Below, piece after piece: positions 1 through 5,925 of a stretch of 6,151 nt of DNA. The stretch lies in NCBI GenBank assembly GCA_018334735.1, contig JAGXLK010000166.1, forward strand, positions 1 through 6,151. The letters run 5' to 3'. Each line of letters begins with the position of its first letter. Position 1 is the first letter of the stretch. This stretch comes from Planctomycetota bacterium. GTDB taxonomy: Bacteria > Planctomycetota > Brocadiia > SM23-32. Below the pieces are notes generated by a model. That model saw only the letters and a list, made by a program, of their open reading frames with translations. It was not told where the DNA came from and did not search any database. Made by a program: the position numbers and the translations under genes.

Positions 1-2
1 AC

Positions 3-35
3 GAGGGAACCAAAATGCGGGAGAGAATGTGGTGA
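3..35 (+). CDS. Possible 3' end of an upstream gene
   Basis: From base 3 this frame reads EGTKMRERMW and stops at TGA 33-35, six bases before the ATG of the lipoprotein gene. It is the only rightward frame that ends cleanly at the junction, so a translationally close upstream gene is plausible. In E. coli, ycfL lies next to lpoB, and a short charged tail ending in Trp would not be out of place for an LpoB-like lipoprotein, but ten residues cannot identify a family. The reading is an inference from position and frame alone. Confidence 0.3.
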   Translation, partial: EGTKMRERMW

Positions 36-40
36 AGATA

Positions 41-439
41 ATGAAAAGAACACATATCGTCGCGCTGGTGGTCGCCGGACTTGTTGCTTCAAGCGGTTGT
101 ATGATTTTCTGTCCAAAACCGTCTCCGGAAAGAAGTACAGCGTTCGGCAAAGTTGAATTTCTCGACTTCGCGGCGTGTCGACGTCTGAGCGTGGTGGAAC
201 AGACCGTGGAACGCAACAAACTGGGCAATCTCGTCGTGAAAGTCGAGTGGTTCAACAAGGCCACCAAACCGTTCAAGGGGCGGGTGCAGGTTGCTTTTTA
301 CGATAAGGAAAAGAAGAAAGAAGCCGGGGCATACCGCTGGGACCGGCATCGATTTTCTCCGGGACACTCAACGGTCGAATGGGTTTCCCGTACACCGGAA
401 GCTGTGCGATACCTTATCCAGGTGCGTAAAGCACACTGA
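41..439 (+). CDS. YcfL-like (DUF1425) lipoprotein
   Basis: A 132-residue predicted lipoprotein. MKR is followed by a hydrophobic stretch (residues 6-16) and then ASSGC, with C20 as the probable lipidated cysteine. The lipobox is imperfect (Ser instead of Leu at -3), but Gly-Cys is correct. The mature part has the YcfL/DUF1425 pattern: a strand with LGNLVVKVEWFN (about 62-73), a strand ending in VAFYDKE (about 84-90), a Trp-containing segment (AYRW, about 97-100), SPGHSTVEW (107-115), then a TPEAVRYLIQVR finish. This resembles the small beta-sandwich lipoproteins of that family, whose molecular role is not firmly known; in enterobacteria ycfL neighbours lpoB. The ATG at 41 is chosen because GGTGA (31-35) sits at Shine-Dalgarno distance; a GTG at 29 in the same frame would add four residues. 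Membrane anchoring is inferred from the signal sequence. Confidence 0.72.
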   Translation: MKRTHIVALVVAGLVASSGCMIFCPKPSPERSTAFGKVEFLDFAACRRLSVVEQTVERNKLGNLVVKVEWFNKATKPFKGRVQVAFYDKEKKKEAGAYRWDRHRFSPGHSTVEWVSRTPEAVRYLIQVRKAH

Positions 440-472
440 AAAGGGCGAGAAGTACACTGGCAATTCCATTTG

Positions 473-514
473 TTGGCGTTCGTGCTACTTTTGCGTTATA
501 TATTTGTGTATAAT
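473..514 (+). promoter_or_regulatory. Candidate promoter for the FHA gene
   Basis: The 125-base gap between the lipoprotein and FHA genes is AT-rich in its middle. TTGGCG (473-478) lies 18 bases before TATATA (497-502), and a perfect TATAAT is at 509-514 without a good -35 at the right distance. Either could start transcription about 40-60 bases before the FHA start codon. No terminator is visible after the lipoprotein stop, so read-through from upstream is also possible. The call rests on hexamer matches only. Confidence 0.4.
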
Positions 515-553
515 GTCGGTGGATGATACCATCAGGCAACTGATCGTTTAGAC

Positions 554-559
554 GGAGAG
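554..559 (+). promoter_or_regulatory. Ribosome binding site of the FHA gene
   Basis: GGAGAG ends five bases before the ATG at 565 and supports that start codon over any downstream alternative. Confidence 0.7.
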
Positions 560-564
560 CTAAA

Positions 565-957
565 ATGGCTAAAAATTATTCCCAGGTCGGCGTCGTCCGT
601 GGCAATGATGAAGGGAAAAAATGGTTGTTGAAACCATCCGATTACTACGACCTGGGGCGAAGTTCTAAAAATCGGATTCCTTTAAAGGATAAAACTATTT
701 CCAAACGCCACGCCTTGCTGGAATGCCTCGACGGGATATGGTTCATCCAGGATCTGGGGAGTCGCCACGGGACGTTTGTCAATGAAGAGCAAATCGAAGA
801 ACGAAAAGCGCTCTTTCACAAAGACGTGATCCGGCTGGGAAAGACATACCTCGTATACGGAAACGTGGAAGAAGGCGCCGTGATCAATGACACACCGGAG
901 GAAGATAAAGAAGGTTCTCCCGACGAAGAAGACGAGGAAGCTGACGAAGAGCAATAG
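565..957 (+). CDS. Small FHA-domain protein with acidic tail
   Basis: A 130-residue cytoplasmic protein made almost entirely of one forkhead-associated (FHA) domain, the module that binds phosphothreonine peptides. The core motifs are in order: Gly31-Arg32 (LGRSSKNRI), Ser46 and His49 (ISKRHA), a WFIQDLGS strand, then SRHGTFVN (66-73), and a closing HKDVIRLGKTYLVYG (85-99). The usual SxNGT motif is SRHGT here, so His68 replaces the Asn that often contacts the phosphopeptide backbone; Arg32 and Ser46 are kept. Residues 111-130 are mostly Glu and Asp and probably disordered. There is no kinase, membrane segment or secretion signal. Free-standing FHA proteins usually act as readers of Ser/Thr-kinase output, but no kinase lies in this window, so the partner is unknown. 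The fold call is strong; the cellular role is not. Confidence 0.9.
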   Translation: MAKNYSQVGVVRGNDEGKKWLLKPSDYYDLGRSSKNRIPLKDKTISKRHALLECLDGIWFIQDLGSRHGTFVNEEQIEERKALFHKDVIRLGKTYLVYGNVEEGAVINDTPEEDKEGSPDEEDEEADEEQ

Positions 958-991
958 AAGGACTTAAGCCGATATTTCAAGCGCTCTCCGC

Positions 992-3178
992 TCAAGCGTC
1001 TTTAATATCTACCCAGACAGGACTCGACCACGCAATTTCGCCATCGACCTGTTCCACCCGCACGTAATACCAGTGCCGCCCTTGAGCTTCTCCATCAACC
1101 CAGCGGATTTCCCGGTCGAGACCCCCGCCGTCTGAGCGGTGAACGCAGTTCCCGTCCCGTATAATCTCGACGGACTCGATAGGGCGGCAGGTGTGAATTT
1201 CCGAGACGACAATCGGCTCAGGTGTTGTTCCTGTACCCCCCATGGAAATTCCAGAAACAGCGAAATCAAGCAAAATCCTGGCCCCTGTGGTCGCGTAAGT
1301 CCTTCGATTCCGCAAAGCGGATATGAGTTCTTCCCGGCTCAATTCGTCCATAACCGCTCCCGTAATCCCGCACTTATACTGAAGCGGGGCGGCAAAGGTA
1401 TGAGGGCGTTTGCCGTTACCCAGGGGATCCTGAACCGAGAAAAAGAGACGTCCTTCGTGACAATCCCCGCCTCCCGTAAAGCCTAATACAGCACCGTTTT
1501 GCAACAACTCACAGGCCAGCTCCTCGAAAATCCCCCACATGGAGTAAATCTCGATAAACCGCTCCACGTCCGGATTATGCGAATCCCAGAAATCGCCCGT
1601 ATGACCGGTATGGGGCCCGGCGACAATGGCCTCGTCTCCTTCAAGTTCACCATAGACCGGACCGATATCGCTGGTGGGTTGATACATCCCTCGGAAAAGT
1701 TTCAGTCTATCGCGCGAGGTGTAAATGTTCCGATGCCCCTGGTTTCCGGCCCATTCGTAACCGATTATCGTGCAAAATCGGCCCGTTTCATTGAAAGAAT
1801 TTATCACATCCTGCATCCATTCCCACTGATTATCCGTATAGTAGCAGGCATGGTCGGCCGGCGCGGCAAAATCCAGGACGCTCACTTCGCGAGCCCATCG
1901 CAACATCCGTCGAAAATCGCCTGACCCATCGCTCATCTCCGAGTGGGCGTGAATCTCGCCCCAATAAATGTTCGGAAAAGAAGCATCCGGACATTGCAAA
2001 TGGAATGGATTGCTCACGGCTATTTCATCGCCGTTGTCCTTCCGGCACGCCCGAACGCGATAAACTCCTGGATCCAGATCCGGCAGAGGTACCGCAAACC
2101 TGTAATTCGCCGTGTAATGTCCCGACGCATCCCCGAGAGGAATGTTATCGTTTCCCTCAAGTGTCAGTTCAAAATCGTACGGCAGGGGGGTAGCAGCAAG
2201 ATTCCGATAGGCGTCCGTAATGATTCCCACCAGCTCAGCATTTTCGGACGAAGAGCGTCTTCCGGGCATAAAAAGGTGGAGTTTCATCGGAGAATCCGGG
2301 ACAAATCGGACCGTATGACCGCCCTTTTTCTCGGGTACAACAAAAATCTCTCTGTCGCGCCGGGCAATCGCCGCCGATAACGGGGGAAGTTTCGAATACC
2401 AATACCGGCGTTCCACACATTCGAACAGCGAATCAAATAAATACGTAAATTCTGTCCTGTACTGAACCCGCACAGATGAATCCGGCGGAATCCCGTCCGG
2501 AGCCTCCAATAACACATCCCATTTCTCATGGGATTCCGGGGAACCACCGCTCCAGATCGCGCGAATCGGGAAATCCGCATCTACGATCTCGAACGCCCCG
2601 TCACAATCCCCATTTTCAATCTCCGGTTCGGCAAACGCCTTTGGAACCGTGAAACGGATCAACATCGAAGAATCAAACCCTTTGTGCGGCCCCAGCCACA
2701 AAACCGTAAAAACCGTCGGGGTGCCCACCACAATTGTCGATGGAGAGATCAGTGTCCGGCCGACATCCGTCCGATCGATCCCGAACAGGGCCCGTCGCGT
2801 CTCCGCAATCGAGCCGCGTGGCTGATCCTCAAGATTTTCAGTAACCAACAGGTAAGACTCATCCTGCTCGTCAGCCTCAATCCCATAGATTCGGGCATGT
2901 CCAAATCCCCGCATTTCTTCCGTTTGCCCCGGCTCTGTCATTCCAAGATCATACCAATCGTCATTCGATGAGCTCCCCTGCGGGAGAAATTTAAAATGAT
3001 CGATCATGACCCGGGCGTCTTCCGCTTTTGTCTTCAGCCACAAGCGTAAGGGCTGTTTTGCTCCGCCCCGCGGCAGAAAAAACACGAGATCGCAAAACTC
3101 CGATCCGGGATAGTTCGAGGCATCCGCGATAGGGTAGATCCGATCGTAGTGAACAGGGATTGACATTTCTTCACTCAT
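992..3178 (-). CDS. DUF3604 / PHP-like metallohydrolase
   Basis: A 728-residue protein without a signal peptide. Residues about 1-400 look mainly beta-stranded (sandwich-like) and are not assigned. Residues about 400-680 carry the DUF3604 (PHP superfamily) signature: YWGEIHAHSEMSDGSG with His410/His412, FAAPADHA with Asp442-His443, GYEW with Glu475, GHRNIY with His482, AGPHTGH with His523/His526, FIEIYS with Glu543, GGGDCHEGR with Asp572/His574, and the typical RRTYATTG (625-632). These His/Asp/Glu residues form the expected multi-metal site, so a metal-dependent hydrolase is likely; the substrate is unknown. The last 90 residues form a further beta-rich tail. ATG 3178 is preferred; a TTG at 3184 would add two residues and an ATG at 3166 would remove four. 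None has a strong Shine-Dalgarno site. The gene converges on the FHA gene and has a 700-base leader region, so it is probably transcribed apart from the isomerase. Confidence 0.9.
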   Translation of the reverse strand: MSEEMSIPVHYDRIYPIADASNYPGSEFCDLVFFLPRGGAKQPLRLWLKTKAEDARVMIDHFKFLPQGSSSNDDWYDLGMTEPGQTEEMRGFGHARIYGIEADEQDESYLLVTENLEDQPRGSIAETRRALFGIDRTDVGRTLISPSTIVVGTPTVFTVLWLGPHKGFDSSMLIRFTVPKAFAEPEIENGDCDGAFEIVDADFPIRAIWSGGSPESHEKWDVLLEAPDGIPPDSSVRVQYRTEFTYLFDSLFECVERRYWYSKLPPLSAAIARRDREIFVVPEKKGGHTVRFVPDSPMKLHLFMPGRRSSSENAELVGIITDAYRNLAATPLPYDFELTLEGNDNIPLGDASGHYTANYRFAVPLPDLDPGVYRVRACRKDNGDEIAVSNPFHLQCPDASFPNIYWGEIHAHSEMSDGSGDFRRMLRWAREVSVLDFAAPADHACYYTDNQWEWMQDVINSFNETGRFCTIIGYEWAGNQGHRNIYTSRDRLKLFRGMYQPTSDIGPVYGELEGDEAIVAGPHTGHTGDFWDSHNPDVERFIEIYSMWGIFEELACELLQNGAVLGFTGGGDCHEGRLFFSVQDPLGNGKRPHTFAAPLQYKCGITGAVMDELSREELISALRNRRTYATTGARILLDFAVSGISMGGTGTTPEPIVVSEIHTCRPIESVEIIRDGNCVHRSDGGGLDREIRWVDGEAQGRHWYYVRVEQVDGEIAWSSPVWVDIKDA

Positions 3179-3226
3179 TTTCAATCAAAACCCCGGCTTT
3201 TTACCGGGAATACTCCAAAAGAAATC
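3178..3226 (-). repeat. Dispersed repeat, copy A (DUF3604 leader)
   Basis: About 49 bases just before the DUF3604 start codon match copy B at 3583-3629. The two share 13 identical bases (TTTTCAATCAAAA), then CCCCG, CTTTT, ACC, AAT.CTC and GAAATC with few gaps. On the coding strand the copy contains CCCGG-TAAAAAG-CCGGG (3208-3192), a five-pair stem with a seven-base loop that ends 13 bases before the ATG at 3178. Confidence 0.6.
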
Positions 3227-3320
3227 AAAAAATTATTCCATCCGGCCTGACGGCGAGGACGTCGGCCAGCAGGGCACCACGAAGGTGCCAGGGCTTGAGC
3301 TGCAAGATTTTCCGCACAGA

Positions 3321-3355
3321 AATAATACGTCCGATAATATATATTATGTATTATT
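3321..3355. repeat. Nested AT-rich palindrome
   Basis: AATAATAC (3321-3328) and GTATTATT (3348-3355) are exact inverted arms. They flank GTCCG and a perfect 14-base palindrome ATAATATATATTAT (3334-3347). The site lies about 145-180 bases upstream of the DUF3604 start and could be a regulator site or an easily melted promoter segment. The symmetry is seen directly; any function is inference. Confidence 0.55.
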
Positions 3356-3582
3356 GCTGGTCTTTTTCTCCCAGCGGCCGGGGCTCTCGCTTCGGTGCTT
3401 CTACTCATCCAGATCTCCAGAGCTCCATTCCTGGATCAAAAGCCGACATTTCAAAACGCGGATAAAGCCGGCGGCAAAATGTTTTGCGCGTTCGCCCCCG
3501 ATGTGCCGATCGGCATTTCGGAATGCTGAGGTGGCGCAAAAAATTCTCCGCCGCCCCGGGCTCGCCAACTTTATTCCCTGTT

Positions 3583-3629
3583 TTTTCAATCAAAATCCCC
3601 GCCTTTTGACCAGAATTCTCGTCGAAATC
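3583..3629 (-). repeat. Dispersed repeat, copy B
   Basis: The second copy of the DUF3604 leader repeat, 405 bases away in the same orientation. It begins with the same 13 bases as copy A and continues TCCCCGCCTTTTGACCAG, then GAATTCTC and GAAATC. No start codon or coding sequence resembling the start of DUF3604 follows it, so only the leader is duplicated. Confidence 0.6.
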
Positions 3630-3701
3630 GACGAAAAGTGCCTGTTTGAGCGGTAAATCACTATAAAACCTTATGTAACAACGAAATACAACAAAAGACC
3701 A

Positions 3702-3742
3702 TTTTCCCGGTCAAAAGGCCGCCTTTCCGATAAGAATTCTGC
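3702..3742. repeat. Dispersed repeat, two overlapping copies in opposite orientation
   Basis: TTTCCCGGTCAAAAGGCC (3703-3720) matches the coding-strand core of copy A (ATTCCCGGTAAAAAGCCGG) in inverted orientation. It runs into CCGCCTTTCCGATAAGAATTCT (3719-3740, split here as CCGCCTTTCC and GATAAGAATTCT), which resembles copy B in direct orientation. The 11 bases GGTCAAAAGGC (3709-3719) are an exact inverted repeat of GCCTTTTGACC (3601-3611) in copy B. Confidence 0.5.
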
Positions 3743-3880
3743 ATCTTGTGCCATCAGGATTGAAAAAGCTTGAGATTTTAAGAATTACTTTGCGAATGTG
3801 CGACGACGAACCCGCTCCCTCAACGCAGATCTCTCGAGGTCGCGCGGAGCTCCGTTTGCAAAATCAAACTGCTGCGAAAC

Positions 3881-4699
3881 TCAAACCGAGTCACGGATAT
3901 TTTTCAGAAACCCGACCGAACGCTCGAGTGTCTCCAGGGGTTCACCGGTGAGCCCACACTCAAAAGCCATGTAACCTTCGTAGCCGATCTCTTTGAGCGC
4001 GGCAAACGCAGATCGGAAATCAGTGTGACCCGATCCGGGTTCCGTACGCGTGCTGTCGGCAAGATGCACGTGGACGATTTTGTCGCCGGCGAGCCGAATA
4101 CTTTCCGCCATGTCAGGTTCTTCGATATTCATGTGGAACAAATCGGCCATGATGCTGAGTCCTTCGGGATTACCCGCCAGCTCGCAGATCTCCAATCCAT
4201 CGGCAAGACTGTTGAGCAGATGCGTTTCATAGCGATTAAGCGGTTCGAGAATGACATTTGTTTCGTGATGGTGAGCCACCGGAGCGATCTGACCACAGAT
4301 CGCGCACAGAATGTCTTTTTCCATCGAAACAACGTCATTCAGCGGCCACGGGTCTGTTATCTGCGGCGCCCCGAAAATTGGGACCAGAATTGGCCCACTC
4401 GCGTTGAGTGCACCGGCAACACGCAATGTTCTTTTGTATCCTTCGACCGCTCTTTTGCGCTCGCTGGCGTCCTCTGCAAGAAACGACATGGGCTGACCGC
4501 CGCAGATACTCGAGACTTCAATGGACGAATCGGCAATAATCGATTTTACATCTTCGAGCCTGGCAACCAGGCTTTGTCCACCGGCATCATCAAATCCGGC
4601 GTTGAGTTCAACGGCCTCGAAACCGACCTTGACGAGGTTTTCAACCTTCTCCTCAAAACTGTCGCCCGGTACCAAATTTTCCTGACAAGCTATCTTCAT
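3881..4699 (-). CDS. Sugar phosphate isomerase/epimerase-type TIM barrel protein
   Basis: 272 residues, the normal length for the xylose-isomerase-like TIM barrel family (AP endonuclease 2 fold) that includes tagatose/psicose 3-epimerases and hydroxypyruvate isomerases. It starts directly at the first barrel strand (MKIACQENLV), with VELN near 30-33. The expected divalent-metal ligands are in place: Glu152 (ILEPLNRYETH), Asp186 with His189 (IMADLFHMN), His212 (IVHVHLADS) and Glu247 (MAFECGL). Arg218 and the PGSGHTDF loop (221-228) fit the family's substrate site. The likely chemistry is ketose/aldose isomerisation or epimerisation in the cytoplasm; the exact substrate cannot be read from the sequence. 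ATG 4699 is well supported by AGGAG six bases upstream. It follows the dehydrogenase by 81 bases in the same direction, with a LacI-type operator in between, which supports a shared catabolic role. Confidence 0.88.
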   Translation of the reverse strand: MKIACQENLVPGDSFEEKVENLVKVGFEAVELNAGFDDAGGQSLVARLEDVKSIIADSSIEVSSICGGQPMSFLAEDASERKRAVEGYKRTLRVAGALNASGPILVPIFGAPQITDPWPLNDVVSMEKDILCAICGQIAPVAHHHETNVILEPLNRYETHLLNSLADGLEICELAGNPEGLSIMADLFHMNIEEPDMAESIRLAGDKIVHVHLADSTRTEPGSGHTDFRSAFAALKEIGYEGYMAFECGLTGEPLETLERSVGFLKNIRDSV

Positions 4700-4724
4700 A
4701 ACATACTCCTGTAAGATGTTGTTC

Positions 4725-4738
4725 AGAAAGCGTTTACA
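4725..4738 (-). promoter_or_regulatory. LacI/GalR-family (cre-like) operator
   Basis: On the leftward strand the 14 bases TGTAAACGCTTTCT fit the cre consensus TGWAARCGYTWWCW at every position and the wider LacI-family pattern TGNAANCGNTNNCA at all but the last base. The site ends 26 bases before the isomerase start codon, in the gap after the dehydrogenase, where a bound repressor could block a promoter or act as a roadblock. No regulator gene lies in the window. The match is seen directly; the binding protein is inferred and need not be CcpA. Confidence 0.55.
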
Positions 4739-4780
4739 TCACATTCACAGTGTCACTTTGTTCGGCAATCTCATTCTGCC

Positions 4781-5815
4781 TTATGGTTCAATAATTGCTT
4801 TAATCACACCGTCTTTGTAGTCACGAGCCGTTTCGAAAGCCTTTTGTGCTTCATCCAATGAGAAACGGTGCGTGATCATTGCGTCGGCATCAAACCCCCC
4901 CAAGGCCACAGTGTCCAGGGCGTCATCGGTTTTATTGAGGCTTCGTCGCCCAAAAATGATCTGCAGTTCTTTCCGCCGCGCAGAATCGACCGCGATTTCA
5001 GCAAAACCGGCGGGGGGAATACCTTCGATAATGGCCAATCCGTGGATTCGCGGCAATTGGGCCACCTGCGCGATAGCATCAAGCTGGCCGGCAGCTTCCA
5101 CCGCAACATCGACCCCCCTGCCATTGGTTTGCTCTTCGACAAAGTCGACAAAATCCTGGTCGGAGACGAGGCATGTTTCGTCAGCACCCAGTTTCGTGGC
5201 GGCTTCGAGCCGTTCCTCACGTTTTTCAGCGACCATTATCGTTGAGGCACCCGTTCTGCGCGCGGCAAAGGTTGTGACCAAACCAATGGGACCGGCACCG
5301 ATAATCGCATATTCTTCGCCACCTTCGGGTTGAATAAGGTTGTCAACGATGTGAAGGCCGATCGCAAGCGGTTCGGCCAGTGTTGCTTCAGGGAAACCCA
5401 GGTGGGCTGGAATTGGGTGGAGCTGAGATTTATGAACGACGTAGTATTCTCGGAGACATCCCGGGACCCCACCGGAAGCGGCAAAATCAACATTGGGACA
5501 GACGTTGAACTCGCCTTTTTTACACCATTCGCATTCCCCGCACGGTTTATCCGGCGCGATGCCAACCCGATCGCCCACTTCAACGTTTTCGACCCCTACA
5601 CCGAGTTCGGCAACTTCCCCGGAGAATTCGTGGCCGAGTATAAACGGATAAACCGTATCGGCCTCATGATCGCGCATTCCGGCGAAATAATGCGTATCTG
5701 ATCCGCAGATACCCACGGCTCGAACGCGAATCACAACTTCATTTTTTCCCGGTGTCGGTTCGGGCTGTTCCTGAATTTCGATTCGATCAGGTTCGACCAG
5801 CACGGCAGCTTTCAT
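4781..5815 (-). CDS. Zinc-dependent medium-chain alcohol/polyol dehydrogenase
   Basis: 344 residues, full length for the sorbitol/threonine dehydrogenase branch of the MDR superfamily. The N-terminal GroES-like domain has catalytic-zinc residues Cys37 (GICGSDTH) and His62-Glu63 (GHEFSGEV). The structural zinc loop has four cysteines, 92, 95, 98 and 106 (PCGECEWCKKGEFNVC). Glu148 (AEPLA) is the further zinc-site acid. The Rossmann domain has GAGPIG (173-178), and Glu197 (MVAEKREER) stands at the end of the second strand, where an acidic residue favours NAD over NADP. It probably oxidises a secondary alcohol of a sugar, polyol or sugar acid to a ketone; the substrate is not determinable. ATG 5815 is backed by AAGAGGA seven bases upstream. 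It is the first gene of a likely two-gene unit with the isomerase, a common pairing in carbohydrate catabolism. Confidence 0.92.
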   Translation of the reverse strand: MKAAVLVEPDRIEIQEQPEPTPGKNEVVIRVRAVGICGSDTHYFAGMRDHEADTVYPFILGHEFSGEVAELGVGVENVEVGDRVGIAPDKPCGECEWCKKGEFNVCPNVDFAASGGVPGCLREYYVVHKSQLHPIPAHLGFPEATLAEPLAIGLHIVDNLIQPEGGEEYAIIGAGPIGLVTTFAARRTGASTIMVAEKREERLEAATKLGADETCLVSDQDFVDFVEEQTNGRGVDVAVEAAGQLDAIAQVAQLPRIHGLAIIEGIPPAGFAEIAVDSARRKELQIIFGRRSLNKTDDALDTVALGGFDADAMITHRFSLDEAQKAFETARDYKDGVIKAIIEP

Positions 5816-5822
5816 TGTTATT

Positions 5823-5829
5823 TCCTCTT
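5823..5829 (-). promoter_or_regulatory. Ribosome binding site of the dehydrogenase
   Basis: On the leftward strand AAGAGGA lies seven bases before the ATG at 5815. This is near-ideal spacing and fixes the start codon. Confidence 0.7.
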
Positions 5830-5864
5830 AGTGAAGATCAGTTTCAAGCGAAATCGAACGCTGC

Positions 5865-5893
5865 ATCTTACAGTTTTTAAATCCGGATAACAA
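5865..5893 (-). promoter_or_regulatory. Candidate promoter of the dehydrogenase-isomerase unit
   Basis: Reading leftward, TTGTTA (5893-5888) and TAAGAT (5870-5865) are separated by exactly 17 bases, each matching four of six bases of the sigma-70 consensus. A start near 5858 would give a leader of roughly 43 bases ahead of the dehydrogenase. It lies outside the tandem repeat linked to the insertion element, so it is probably native to the operon. The call is a consensus match only. Confidence 0.4.
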
Positions 5894-5925
5894 GAAACCG
5901 TAATCGATGAGCGGCCACGCCTGTT

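Larger units (their letters stand above)
3185..3880. other. Gene-poor interval with repeats and palindromes
   Basis: About 700 bases between the isomerase stop and the DUF3604 start. Open frames on both strands here are short, rich in Arg/Cys/Ser/Phe and resemble no family I recognise. I see no RNA gene. The stretch holds four copies of a short repeat, an AT-rich nested palindrome, a 12-base perfect palindrome (TGCCGATCGGCA, 3504-3515), GCAAAA/TTTTGC arms at 3474-3487, the hairpin GGCACC-ACGAA-GGTGCC (3273-3289), and a 10-base palindrome CGGAGCTCCG (3845-3854) close to the isomerase stop without a T-run. It may contain the DUF3604 promoter, but no convincing -35/-10 pair was found. Confidence 0.6.

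Noticed and set aside
422..434. GTGC-GTAAA-GCAC hairpin at the end of the lipoprotein gene as a terminator
   Set aside because: The stem is only four pairs, it lies inside the coding sequence and no T-run follows.
291..551. An 86-codon + frame overlapping the end of the lipoprotein gene
   Set aside because: It overlaps the lipoprotein out of frame and continues into the promoter-like AT-rich leader; no family resemblance.
513..551. A 12-codon leader peptide (MSVDDTIRQLIV) before the FHA gene
   Set aside because: No Shine-Dalgarno site precedes it, it lies directly on the TATAAT element, and it has no run of regulatory codons.
958..998. Shared terminator between the convergent FHA and DUF3604 genes
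   Set aside because: Only a 7-base direct repeat (TCAAGCG twice) is visible; there is no stem with a T-run on either strand.
1499..2971. Several 140-codon open frames on the + strand opposite DUF3604
   Set aside because: They overlap a protein with clear family motifs along its C-terminal half and an unbroken frame throughout. Their Arg/Pro/Ser-rich translations look like shadows.
3273..3289. GGCACC-ACGAA-GGTGCC hairpin as an intrinsic terminator
   Set aside because: The stem is perfect but short, with no T-run on either side, and it lies upstream of the DUF3604 gene; kept only as part of the interval description.
3285..3656. A 123-codon + frame and overlapping 62-codon - frames in the gene-poor interval
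   Set aside because: No ribosome site, no recognisable motif, composition typical of translated non-coding sequence, and they run across the repeats and palindromes.
4025..4714. A 229-codon open frame on the + strand opposite the isomerase
   Set aside because: It is fully antisense to a well-supported gene with intact metal-site motifs and its translation resembles no family; it is a codon-bias shadow.
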